Below, piece after piece: positions 33,545 to 42,396 of a stretch of 62,786 nt of DNA. Position numbers and translations under genes: made by a program. Numbering within the stretch: position 1 is the stretch's first letter; the number at the start of each line of letters is the position of its first letter. This DNA is from an uncultured Pelagibacteraceae bacterium (GTDB lineage Bacteria; Pseudomonadota; Alphaproteobacteria; Pelagibacterales; Pelagibacteraceae), in NCBI GenBank assembly GCA_902603945.1, contig CACKWP010000005.1:1-62786 (forward strand). Direction: 5' to 3'. Below the pieces are notes generated by a model. The model was not told the DNA's origin, made no database searches, and saw only the letters and a list, made by a program, of their open reading frames with translations.

Positions 33545-34129
33545 TTAAAGAAGAGACTCAATATATTCCCAATTAATCAGTTTATCAAAAAAATTTTCTA
33601 AATAAGCAGGTCTTTTATTTCTATAATCTAAATAGTAGGAATGCTCCCAAACATCACAACCTAATATTGGTTTCATATTGTAGATAATAGGATTTTCAGC
33701 ATTAGGTAATTTAGAGACTACAAGTTTATCCTGTTTTAAAGATAACCAACACCATCCAGATCCAAACTGAGTAACTCCAGCATTGATGAATTCTTCTCTA
33801 AATTTTTCAAAACTTCCAAAGTCTTGTTTTATCTTATTTTCAAGTTTAGAAGGAACATTTCCTCCACCATTAGGTTTCATGCACTTCCAAAAAAGATTAT
33901 GATTCCAGTGTTGGCTTGCATTGTTAAAAATGCCTGCTTTTTTTTCAATAGATGATTTTTTAATTATATCTTCTAAAGACAATTCTTCATAATCAGAACC
34001 TTTTATAAAATTATTAAGATTTGTGATATAAGTTTGGTGATGTTTACCGTGGTGTAAATCTAAAGTTTGCTCTGACATTATTGGAGAAAGAGCTGAATTA
34101 GCGTAATCTAATTTAGGTAGTTCAAACAT
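33545..34129 (-). CDS. sodB: superoxide dismutase (Fe/Mn)
   Basis: 194 residues. Metal ligands: His in LDLHHGKHHQTYI (H26 or H27), HWNHNLFW (about residue 75), and DVWEHSYYLDYRNKR (Asp about 158, His about 162). Sequence around QFGSGWCWL fits an iron enzyme, but metal choice cannot be settled by reading. Cytoplasmic (no signal). Last gene in the long leftward directon that starts at the glycine riboswitch; only one base separates it from the DUF3833 gene. Confidence 0.93.
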   Translation of the reverse strand: MFELPKLDYANSALSPIMSEQTLDLHHGKHHQTYITNLNNFIKGSDYEELSLEDIIKKSSIEKKAGIFNNASQHWNHNLFWKCMKPNGGGNVPSKLENKIKQDFGSFEKFREEFINAGVTQFGSGWCWLSLKQDKLVVSKLPNAENPIIYNMKPILGCDVWEHSYYLDYRNKRPAYLENFFDKLINWEYIESLL

Positions 34130-34130
34130 T

Positions 34131-34655
34131 TTAATCTTTTACAAACATTACTGTTAATTCAGCGACTTTAATTCCAAATTTAGTCATTGTCGCTCTGTTA
34201 ATTGCCACACGTTCATCTTGCATGAAAATCCAATCATCAAAAGTAATTTTAATATTTTTGCCTTTGACCGGCACAAGTAATACATATTCAAATTTAAAAG
34301 CTGGGCCATATGAATATCCTTTTGCGGTGCCAACTACATCAGAGGCTGTTCCTTCATAGTTATGTTCATCAATTTTTTTAATAGTCCATTGACGAGTTTG
34401 TCTTTCCCCATCATTCCAATCAAAAACTTCGTCTAAAATTAACTGGGAACCATCCCATTTTCCGTTTAAATCAGCTTTAAATTGTCTCGTAACTTTTCCA
34501 GACCTATTTTGTAACACACCCCAAGCTTTAACATTGCCTGATAAATAATTTTCAATGACTAGTCTTGGTTTTTGGTCTTTAAAATCAGTTGGTTTCATTT
34601 TATTTGCACATCCTGTTATTATAATTAATAAAAAAAGTCCTAAAATTTTTTTCAT
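34131..34655 (-). CDS. DUF3833 lipoprotein
   Basis: 174 residues with a lipoprotein signal (MKKILGLFLLIIITGC, lipobox ITGC, Cys 16). The mature beta-rich domain has the DUF3833 landmarks: FKADLNGKWDG, LDEVFDWNDGERQTRQW and DDWIFMQDERVAINRA. It is usually found with the cfa/DUF1365/FAD-oxidoreductase cassette, as here. Probably periplasmic, perhaps lipid-binding (lipocalin-like). It overlaps cfa by 4 bp. Confidence 0.85.
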   Translation of the reverse strand: MKKILGLFLLIIITGCANKMKPTDFKDQKPRLVIENYLSGNVKAWGVLQNRSGKVTRQFKADLNGKWDGSQLILDEVFDWNDGERQTRQWTIKKIDEHNYEGTASDVVGTAKGYSYGPAFKFEYVLLVPVKGKNIKITFDDWIFMQDERVAINRATMTKFGIKVAELTVMFVKD

Positions 34656-35842
34656 GACGAATATCTATTAGACATAGAGAATTGAATCAAGTTAATGTTT
34701 TTTGACTTGAAGCCACCCTCACAATAAGAAAGATAAAATTCCCACATACGTTTAAAATAATCATCAAAACCAAGAGGGCCTATTTTATCCCAAACGCCTA
34801 AAAAGTTTTTTCTCCAAGTTGCTAAAGTTCTAGCGTAATCTCCAGAGTAAGTATTAACTTTCTCTAATTTCATTTCATTTTTTTTTATAAGATTTTCAAT
34901 AAATTTAATTGAAGGTAAAAATCCACCTGGAAATATATATTTTTGTATAAAGTCCTCATTTGCTCTATATCTCTCAAATAATTCATTTTTAATAACGATA
35001 CCTTGAATAGCAGCGGTGCCATTATCATTTAGAACTTTTTTAATTGTACCAAAATATTGATCCATATATTTTTCACCAACTGCCTCTATCATTTCTATTG
35101 AAGCAACATGGTCATATTTATCTTTAAGATCCCTATAATCTAAAAACTTTACATTTACTTTATTGTTCAATCCTGAATTAAATATTTTTTTTTTAGTGAA
35201 GTCGTATTGATTTTTTGAAATCGTTATACAATCAACACTTACATCATAGTTTTTGGCCAAATACTCAGCAAAACCACCCCAACCACATCCTATCTCTAAA
35301 ACCTTATTTCCATCTTTAATATTTAGTAAATTTATTAGCTCTTGAAATTTATTTCTTTGAGCACTTTCTAAATTATCTATCCCATTTTTATAGACAGCAC
35401 TTGAATAAGTAAGGGTTTTATCAAGCCATAATGAAAAGAACTCGTTGCCTAAGTCGTAATGTTTTGAGATATATTTAATACTTTTAGATTTTGTATTCGA
35501 TGCAAATATTTTTTTTAAAAAATTTTTGATTTTTTGCAATTTTAAACTGCCTGAAAAAGAATAAATAGTATTGATGTTTCTTGCAGTGAGTTCTATTAAA
35601 TTTGTCAAGTTAGAAGTATAAAAATCTTTTTTCATATACGCTTCACCTAAAGCTGAGCTCCCCCCCATCACAACATTAAAATAAAAGTGAGGGTTATTTA
35701 TTTTTATATCTGAGGATAATTTACTTTCTAAATCACCAAAATGAAAAACTTTTCCGTCATAATTAATTAATTTTAAATTACCTTTTGAGACATTTTTTAA
35801 TTTATTTAAGACAAATTTTTCTGAAATTTTAAATAAACTCAT
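34652..35842 (-). CDS. cyclopropane-fatty-acyl-phospholipid synthase family methyltransferase
   Basis: 396 residues with an N-terminal lipid-binding domain and a SAM methyltransferase domain from about 130: LDKTLTYSSAVYKNG, VLEIGCGWGGFAEYLA (about 185-200), SIEMIEAVGEKYM and IFPGGFLPS are family strings. It transfers a methyl group from SAM to unsaturated acyl chains in membranes. In the cassette with DUF1365 and the FAD oxidoreductase it may be the UfaM-type enzyme of furan fatty acid synthesis rather than classical Cfa. It overlaps DUF1365 by one base. Confidence 0.88.
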   Translation of the reverse strand: MSLFKISEKFVLNKLKNVSKGNLKLINYDGKVFHFGDLESKLSSDIKINNPHFYFNVVMGGSSALGEAYMKKDFYTSNLTNLIELTARNINTIYSFSGSLKLQKIKNFLKKIFASNTKSKSIKYISKHYDLGNEFFSLWLDKTLTYSSAVYKNGIDNLESAQRNKFQELINLLNIKDGNKVLEIGCGWGGFAEYLAKNYDVSVDCITISKNQYDFTKKKIFNSGLNNKVNVKFLDYRDLKDKYDHVASIEMIEAVGEKYMDQYFGTIKKVLNDNGTAAIQGIVIKNELFERYRANEDFIQKYIFPGGFLPSIKFIENLIKKNEMKLEKVNTYSGDYARTLATWRKNFLGVWDKIGPLGFDDYFKRMWEFYLSYCEGGFKSKNINLIQFSMSNRYSS

Positions 35843-36603
35843 TAATATTCCTCATAACTTAAATTATTTTTAAATTTAACATTTCTTTTTCTATATATTG
35901 CTCCTTTTTTCCACAAAAGTAATGCTTCATAATGTATCGAACTAATAATCTTGATTGTCATTAAAGGATATTTGAAAAAATTTTTTATAAGTTGATTAAG
36001 ATTAAAATCTTTTTTTTCTCCAGTTTGGGTGGCTGTTAAAATTGTTCCTAATGAGTCTGTTTGTTTAATAAAAACTGAAAGCTTGTTATTTGGATTGATT
36101 AATTTAAAATTATAGTAAGTTTCCATATCCATAAAAGGCGATACATAAAATTTTTTTTTACATTTTTGAGTTATTTTCTCATTATTTTTAATTTTAAAAA
36201 TATAAGTATGTTGCTCATTAAAAGTGTTTTTAACTTCATAAAAAATTGCTTTCAATTTATCATTCTCGTAACAATAAAAAATACTTAAAGGATTAAATAC
36301 GTATCCAAATATTCTTGGGTAACAAAGTATTTTGATCTTATTAATTTTTCCCTCGATATTGAACTTTCTTATATTTGTAAGCACCCACTCTTTTAAGTTG
36401 CTTCCATCGCGTTCACCGTGATCCTTATCATAAAAGCTGAAAACATTAAATTTATTATGTGAAAAAATACTAATTTTACTATCTAATTCATTTATCTCAT
36501 CTAAATCAATTAGTAATGAAAAAGTTTTGTATTTTAAAAAATGTCTGACTGGTTTAAATCTTGTATGAGTTACTTCACCGTTATAAATGCAAGAGTTCAT
36601 CAA
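35842..36603 (-). CDS. DUF1365 protein of the cfa cassette
   Basis: 253 residues; the N-terminal segment YNGEVTHTRFKPVRHFLKY and the later CYPRIFGYVFNPLSIFYCYE and FYVSPFMDMETYY are diagnostic of DUF1365. Function not established, but the gene almost always sits between a FAD oxidoreductase and a cyclopropane-synthase homologue. Here it overlaps both (4 bp and 1 bp). ATG at 36603 or the next codon. Confidence 0.88.
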   Translation of the reverse strand: MMNSCIYNGEVTHTRFKPVRHFLKYKTFSLLIDLDEINELDSKISIFSHNKFNVFSFYDKDHGERDGSNLKEWVLTNIRKFNIEGKINKIKILCYPRIFGYVFNPLSIFYCYENDKLKAIFYEVKNTFNEQHTYIFKIKNNEKITQKCKKKFYVSPFMDMETYYNFKLINPNNKLSVFIKQTDSLGTILTATQTGEKKDFNLNQLIKNFFKYPLMTIKIISSIHYEALLLWKKGAIYRKRNVKFKNNLSYEEY

Positions 36604-37826
36604 ATTTTAAAATTATTCATTAAATCAATAGATGATTTTAATCCATCTTCATGAAAACCGTAACCAAAATAACTTCCACAAAACCATGTTCTTTTTTTAC
36701 CTTGAATTAGTTTTAGATCCTTCTGAAGTGCAGTATTTTCTGAATTTAAATAGGGGTGAGTGAAATTAATTTTTTTAATGACATAATTATTATTAATTTT
36801 AAAAACAGGATTTAAAGTTAAAAAATAGTTTTTATTAGTTTGTAAATTTTGCAGTTTATTTAACCAATAGGTAATACATGTCTTATCTCCATCTGACACA
36901 GAATTCCAACTAGACCAAGCTCTTTTTTTTTGAGGCATTAATCTTTCATCGGTATGTAAATAAGCATCATTTTTAACATAATTAAATTTTTCTAATAGAC
37001 TCTTTTCTTCTTCAGTTGGCTTTTCTAGTATTCTTAGACTTTGATCTGCATGAGACGCTAAAACTACTTGATCATAGTCAACATACTCATTGCCAATAAT
37101 TACCCTGATATTGTCATCACTCCGAACTAACTTTTCTACTTTGTAATTTTTATAGATTTCTCCACTAATTTTATCTGTGACCTTTTTAACATAGGCTCTA
37201 CTTCTGTTTGAAACTGTGTACCATTGAGGTCTATTTTTAAATTTAAATAAACCATGATTAATAAAAAAATTTAAAAAAAATTTTAATGGCATTTCCTTAG
37301 CTTTATTAAATGGCATAGACCAAATAGCAGCGACCATTGGTATTAAGTGATATTCAATAAAGTATTTAGATAGTTTTTTTTGTTTTAAAAAATCCCCTAG
37401 CGTTTTTTCTTTAATTTCACCTTCAAGTAATTTTGGTGCTGTTTTATAGAATGAGATTATTTCTTTAATCATATATAAAAACTTAAAATTAAATAGATTT
37501 AGTTTGTTAGCAAAAATACCTCCTAAACCACTTCCGCTGTATTCAACATTGGTATTTTTGATTGACACAGAGAAAGACATGTCACTTTTTTCATATGGAA
37601 CGCTTAGTTCATTAAAAAATTTTACTAAATTTGGATAGGTAGTTTTATTAAAAACAATAAAACCAAGATCTACTGGAACAATCTTGTCACCCTCTATTAT
37701 ATCATAAGTGAAGGAATGGCCGCCAAAATGATCATCTTTTTCGTATAGATCTACTTTATATTTTTTTGAAAGAAAATATGCAGAGGATAATCCAGATATT
37801 CCGGAGCCGATAACTGCAATTTTCAT
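36600..37826 (-). CDS. FAD-dependent amine-oxidase/desaturase-like protein
   Basis: 408 residues with an N-terminal dinucleotide-binding motif (IAVIGSGISGLSSAYFLS) followed by YEKDDHFGGHSF, the second FAD contact, and the C-terminal FCGSYFGYGFHEDG closing the site. Related to phytoene desaturases and amine oxidases. In the cfa/DUF1365 cassette it is the likely oxidoreductase acting on the methylated acyl chain (furan fatty acid pathway in Rhodobacter), though this is inference. Begins 9 bp after gcvP on the same strand. Confidence 0.85.
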   Translation of the reverse strand: MKIAVIGSGISGLSSAYFLSKKYKVDLYEKDDHFGGHSFTYDIIEGDKIVPVDLGFIVFNKTTYPNLVKFFNELSVPYEKSDMSFSVSIKNTNVEYSGSGLGGIFANKLNLFNFKFLYMIKEIISFYKTAPKLLEGEIKEKTLGDFLKQKKLSKYFIEYHLIPMVAAIWSMPFNKAKEMPLKFFLNFFINHGLFKFKNRPQWYTVSNRSRAYVKKVTDKISGEIYKNYKVEKLVRSDDNIRVIIGNEYVDYDQVVLASHADQSLRILEKPTEEEKSLLEKFNYVKNDAYLHTDERLMPQKKRAWSSWNSVSDGDKTCITYWLNKLQNLQTNKNYFLTLNPVFKINNNYVIKKINFTHPYLNSENTALQKDLKLIQGKKRTWFCGSYFGYGFHEDGLKSSIDLMNNFKI

Positions 37827-37835
37827 TAAAAGAGA

Positions 37836-40703
37836 TTAAGCGGCTTCATCTTTATATTCATCCATTGAAGGACATGAACATACTAAATTTCTATCGCCAA
37901 AAACGTTATCAACTCTTGCAACTGGTGCCCAATATTTATTATTTTTTACGTACTCGGTTGGAAAAGCTGCTTCCTCTCTCGAATAAGCATGTTTCCACTC
38001 GGTTGAAGCTAATTCAACATACGTATGAGGAGCATTTTTAAGTGGGTTATCTATTTTATCAAATCTAGATGATTCAACTGAATTAATTTCTTTTTTAATT
38101 TTAATAAATGCATTACAAAATTTATCGATTTCCTCTAAATTTTCACTTTCTGTTGGCTCAATCATAATTGTACCAGCAACAGGCCATGACATAGTTGGTG
38201 CGTGGTAACCAAAATCAATTAATCTCTTTGCTAGATCCTCTTCAGAGATTCCTGAGCTTGCTTTAATTGGTCTAATATCAATTATGCATTCGTGCGCGAC
38301 ATTGCCATTTTTTCCAGTATAAAGAACTTTGTAATCTTTAGATAATTTTTTTGAAATGTAATTTGCATTCAATATTGAAACTTGTGAAGCTTTTTTCAAC
38401 CCTTCCGCACCCATCATTTTAATGTACATCCAAGATATTGGAAGTATACTTGAACTACCCCAAGGAGCAGCTGATACAGCTCCCATTCCATTCTTAGGAC
38501 CGGCTTCTTTAATAATTTCGTGTGTTGGTAAAAAATCAGCTAAATGCTTAGCACAAGCAATAGGACCCATTCCTGGTCCACCTCCACCGTGAGGTATACA
38601 AAATGTTTTGTGTAAATTAATATGACAAACATCCGGTCCAAATTTTCCTGGTTTTGCAACGCCAACTAGTGCGTTTAGATTTGCTCCATCCATATAAACT
38701 TGCCCACCGTGCTTATGAATAATTTCACAAATATCAATAATTTTTTCCTCAAATACTCCATGAGTAGATGGGTATGTAACCATTAAAGCAGCTAAATCTT
38801 TTGAGTGTTTTTCAACTTTATTTTTAAGATCATCTATGTCGACGTTTCCATCATCGTCACAATTTACTACAACCACTTTCATACCACACATTTGGGCACT
38901 AGCTGGATTAGTTCCATGAGCTGAGTCTGGAATTAGGCAAACGTTACGATTGTCTTGTTTATTATTCTTATGGAATTTTCTTATAGTCATTAGACCTGCA
39001 TACTCTCCTTGTGCACCAGAATTAGGCTGCAAAGAGACTGCGTCATATCCGGTAATTTCTTTTAAATCATTTATTAAATCATTAAAAAGAATCTTATAAC
39101 CTTCCATTTGATTTGTAGGAACGAAAGGATGAGGAAGTGAGAACTCTTTCCAAGTAATTGGAATTAATTCAGCTGTAGCATTAAGTTTCATTGTACAAGA
39201 TCCTAGAGCAATCATTGACCTATTTAGCGCAATATCACAATCTTCAAGTTTCTTTAAATATCTTAGCATTTCAGTTTCAGAATGATATTTGTTAAAAACT
39301 GGATGAGTTAAGTATTTTGAGGTTCTTAAAAGATTTTTTGGAAGATTGTCTAGTTCAACCTTAACATCTTGCCTAATTGTTTTAGAAATTCCAAATAGTT
39401 TTAATAATAAATTTACGTCATCAAGTTTTTTTGCTTCATCAAAAGCAACTGATAAATGCTCTCCATCAACTTTTCTTAAATTAATATTTTCTTTTAGTGC
39501 AGCCTCATAAACAGAATTTGTTTTTTCATTGGTTTTGATCGTAACGGTATCAAAAAAATGATCTGATAAAATCTTGTAACCTCCAGCTTTAATATTATCA
39601 GCAAATATTTTAGCTAATTTAGAGGTTCTATTAGCTATTTTAAGTATTCCTTCAGGTCCGTGATAAATTGCAAAAGCAGCTGAGATGATAGCTAATAGAG
39701 CTTGAGCGGTGCAAATGTTACTTGTAGCTTTATCTCTTCTAATGTGCTGCTCCCTAGTTTGTAAAGAGAGTCTGTAAGCTTTTTTTCCATGTCTATCTTT
39801 TGATACACCTATGATTCTCCCTGGCATAGATCTTTTAAATTCTTCTTTAGTAGCAAAAAATGCTGCGTGCGGGCCACCATATCCCATTGGTATTCCAAAT
39901 CTTTGAGCACTACCGACAGCTATATCAGCACCAAGTTCTGCTGGGGTTTTTAATCTAGCAAGCGCCAATAAATCACAAACTAAAATAGCTTTTCCGTTTT
40001 TTTTATGTATTTGACTAATACTTTCACTTGGATCATTTATCTCACCTAAAGTTCCCGGGTAAGATAAAACTCCACAAATTATATCTTCATTAATTTTTGT
40101 TAGATCTTTTTTTTCATCACCAATGATCAGTTCTAAACCGAAAGGATTTGTTCTCGTTTTAATAAGATCAATCGTTTGAGGATTACAATTACTTGAAATA
40201 AATATTTTTTTTGAGTTAGTCTTATCTAGTCTTTGGCTTAATCCTACTGCCTCAGCTGTTGCTGTAGCTTCATCCAATAGTGAAGCATTAGCAATATCCA
40301 TACCCGTTAAGTCAATTATTGATTGTTGAAAATTTAAAAGCATTTCAAGTCGACCTTGCGCTACTTCAGGCTGATAAGGTGTATACGATGTGTACCATCC
40401 TGGATTTTCTAAAATATTTCTTAGTATTACATTAGGTGTGATAGAGTTATAGTATCCCATTCCAATAAAATTTCTGAAGATTTTATTTTTTTTAGAAATA
40501 GATTTTAGTTTTTTCAAAGCATCATTTTCTGACATTGGTTGATCAATCTTAAGATCTTCTTTTAATAAGATCTTTTCCGGTACAGTATTTTCCATCAGAT
40601 CTTCAAGTGACTTATATCCAACGTATTGCAACATTTTAGATTGCTCCTCCTTGGATGGGCCGATATGTCTTTTAATAAATTCTTTTGAATTATCGTCAAT
40701 CAT
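37836..40703 (-). CDS. gcvP: glycine dehydrogenase (decarboxylating), P protein
   Basis: A full-length 955-residue P protein combining both halves of the homodimeric type. The N-terminal FIKRHIGPSKEEQSKML is typical, and the C-terminal half contains the PLP lysine in INLHKTFCIPHGGGGPG. Catalyses glycine decarboxylation with transfer of aminomethyl to lipoyl-GcvH, feeding one-carbon units. gcvP follows gcvH with no gap. The downstream FAD oxidoreductase starts only 9 bp later. Confidence 0.97.
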   Translation of the reverse strand: MIDDNSKEFIKRHIGPSKEEQSKMLQYVGYKSLEDLMENTVPEKILLKEDLKIDQPMSENDALKKLKSISKKNKIFRNFIGMGYYNSITPNVILRNILENPGWYTSYTPYQPEVAQGRLEMLLNFQQSIIDLTGMDIANASLLDEATATAEAVGLSQRLDKTNSKKIFISSNCNPQTIDLIKTRTNPFGLELIIGDEKKDLTKINEDIICGVLSYPGTLGEINDPSESISQIHKKNGKAILVCDLLALARLKTPAELGADIAVGSAQRFGIPMGYGGPHAAFFATKEEFKRSMPGRIIGVSKDRHGKKAYRLSLQTREQHIRRDKATSNICTAQALLAIISAAFAIYHGPEGILKIANRTSKLAKIFADNIKAGGYKILSDHFFDTVTIKTNEKTNSVYEAALKENINLRKVDGEHLSVAFDEAKKLDDVNLLLKLFGISKTIRQDVKVELDNLPKNLLRTSKYLTHPVFNKYHSETEMLRYLKKLEDCDIALNRSMIALGSCTMKLNATAELIPITWKEFSLPHPFVPTNQMEGYKILFNDLINDLKEITGYDAVSLQPNSGAQGEYAGLMTIRKFHKNNKQDNRNVCLIPDSAHGTNPASAQMCGMKVVVVNCDDDGNVDIDDLKNKVEKHSKDLAALMVTYPSTHGVFEEKIIDICEIIHKHGGQVYMDGANLNALVGVAKPGKFGPDVCHINLHKTFCIPHGGGGPGMGPIACAKHLADFLPTHEIIKEAGPKNGMGAVSAAPWGSSSILPISWMYIKMMGAEGLKKASQVSILNANYISKKLSKDYKVLYTGKNGNVAHECIIDIRPIKASSGISEEDLAKRLIDFGYHAPTMSWPVAGTIMIEPTESENLEEIDKFCNAFIKIKKEINSVESSRFDKIDNPLKNAPHTYVELASTEWKHAYSREEAAFPTEYVKNNKYWAPVARVDNVFGDRNLVCSCPSMDEYKDEAA

Positions 40704-41084
40704 TTAATTTGGGTTCTCCTTGCAAAATTTATCATATTCATCTTTTGACATTAGGGAGTCAAACTCGCCTTTGTCCTTAATCTTTAGCTTAAAAAACCAA
40801 CTTGCTCCTTCCGGATCGGTGTTAACGCTCCCTGGGTCGTCTGCTATAGCTTTATTTCCCTCAGTAATTTCTCCAGATAGCGGGGAGTAAACGTCGCTCG
40901 CAGCTTTAGTGGACTCTACAACAGCAGCTTGACCTTCTTTTTCTACGGCTTTTCCTGCTTCAGGCACTTCCACAAACACAATATCACCTAGCATCTCAGT
41001 TGCATGTTTAGTTATTCCAACTGTAGCCAATTCACCTTCCAGTGAAACCCACTCATGTTTTTTAGAAAATTTTTTTTCACTCAT
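40704..41084 (-). CDS. gcvH: glycine cleavage system H protein
   Basis: 126 residues; the lipoyl-lysine is K60 in [17 protein letters not shown]. The flanking [20 protein letters not shown] is the usual H-protein strand. Carries the aminomethyl group between GcvP and GcvT. Between gcvT (11 bp gap) and gcvP (adjacent), in the riboswitch-led operon. An AAGGAGATAAATT ribosome-binding site precedes the ATG. Confidence 0.96.
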   Translation of the reverse strand: MSEKKFSKKHEWVSLEGELATVGITKHATEMLGDIVFVEVPEAGKAVEKEGQAAVVESTKAASDVYSPLSGEITEGNKAIADDPGSVNTDPEGASWFFKLKIKDKGEFDSLMSKDEYDKFCKENPN

Positions 41085-41095
41085 AATTTATCTCC

Positions 41096-42190
41096 TTATT
41101 TAACATAACTTTTTTTATAAAATGGAAGTTCAGAAATCTTACCCCCATATTTTTTCCCTCTTACCTCAAGCTGAATAGATGTGCCTATTTCAGAAAATTC
41201 TGATTTTACGTATCCCATTGCAACTGGCGCGTTTACACTTGGGCCGAAAGTACCGCTAGTAACGAGCCCAATTTCATTATTATCTGATGAAAAGATTTTC
41301 GTATTTTCTCTAGCTATAACTTTTCCATCTGGCTTAATACCAACTCTAATTTTTTCACTTCCTTTAATTAATAAAACTTTTATTTTTTCCCATCCATTAA
41401 AGCCACCAACTTCTTTTCTTTTTTTTGCTATAGCCCATTTTAAATTAGCCTCAATTGGATTTATTTTTTCATTTAAATCGTGGCCATATAAGCATAGACC
41501 AGCTTCTAATCTTAGTGTGTCTCGAGCTCCCAAACCAATTGGTTTCACTTCATTTGAAATTAAGTAATCGATTAACTTTTCAACTTTTTTGTTAGAAATT
41601 GAGATTTCAAATCCATCTTCACCTGTATATCCCGATCTTGTTACATAAAGTTTTTCACCGTCATAATCAAAATTATTTCCGGTCATGAATTTTAAATTTG
41701 CAACACCAGGTATTAATTTATCTAAAATCTCTACAGATTTAGGACCTTGTAATGCTATTAAAGATAAATCGTTGTTTAAAAGATGCTTATGATCTTTTGT
41801 TAAAAATTGTGAAATTTGTTTTATATCATTTTCCTTACAGGCAGCATTTAAAATTATACAGAAACCTTTTTCTGTTCTTGTAATAATTAAATCATCAATT
41901 ATTCCACCTTCGCCATTGAGTAAAAATGAATACTTTGAATGATTGATTTTTAAATTTTTTAAATCTGCTGGTATAATTTTTTCTAGAGACTCAATTAATG
42001 TTTCATCACCTTCTAAAAAGAATTGCCCCATATGCGAAACATCAAAAAATCCAGCATGTGTTCTTGTAGAAATATGCTCTTTTACAATGCCATCTTTATA
42101 TTGAATAGGCATTTCATATCCAGCAAACGGAACAAACTTTGCTCCTAAGTTTTTATGATAATTATATAAAGCTGTTTTTTGTATTTCCAT
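41096..42190 (-). CDS. gcvT: glycine cleavage system T protein (aminomethyltransferase)
   Basis: The start is set at 42190 (MEIQKTALYNYHKNLG), giving 364 residues, the normal length. The frame is open further upstream to 42334, but that stretch is the glycine riboswitch. Landmarks: FVPFAGYEMPIQY, FDVSHMGQFFLEG, SGYTGEDGFEI and LGARDTLRLEAGLCLYG. Releases ammonia from the aminomethyl-lipoyl group and forms methylene-tetrahydrofolate. First gene of gcvTHP. Confidence 0.96.
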   Translation of the reverse strand: MEIQKTALYNYHKNLGAKFVPFAGYEMPIQYKDGIVKEHISTRTHAGFFDVSHMGQFFLEGDETLIESLEKIIPADLKNLKINHSKYSFLLNGEGGIIDDLIITRTEKGFCIILNAACKENDIKQISQFLTKDHKHLLNNDLSLIALQGPKSVEILDKLIPGVANLKFMTGNNFDYDGEKLYVTRSGYTGEDGFEISISNKKVEKLIDYLISNEVKPIGLGARDTLRLEAGLCLYGHDLNEKINPIEANLKWAIAKKRKEVGGFNGWEKIKVLLIKGSEKIRVGIKPDGKVIARENTKIFSSDNNEIGLVTSGTFGPSVNAPVAMGYVKSEFSEIGTSIQLEVRGKKYGGKISELPFYKKSYVK

Positions 42191-42204
42191 AATAACTCTT
42201 TTTC

Positions 42205-42376
42205 TAAAACCCCATCTGTCTATGTACCTGAGAGATTTAATCCTTCGGTGAGGCTTACGCCTGCTTTCCAGAGTTATTACGGTAACGGTCCTTTTGCCTG
42301 AGAGTTTCCGGGGTGGTTGCTCCTTCGGCGCCAAATAAATGGTCTCTCCCGTTACACTTGGACTCTCCTCTAAAAG
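42205..42376 (-). promoter_or_regulatory. tandem glycine riboswitch upstream of gcvT
   Basis: Read on the minus strand, two aptamers are seen. The first contains GGGAGAGACC, GCCGAAGGAGCAA and CUCUCAGGCAAAAGGACC. The second contains ACUCUGGAAAGCAGG, CACCGAAGGAUUAAA and CUCUCAGGUACAUAGACAG. These are the conserved elements of the tandem glycine riboswitch. It ends about 15 bases before the gcvT start codon. In SAR11 relatives glycine riboswitches activate gcvT and malate synthase. No separate terminator stem is obvious, so control may be on translation initiation. Confidence 0.95.
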
Positions 42377-42396
42377 ATCAAAAAAGTCAAATATTT

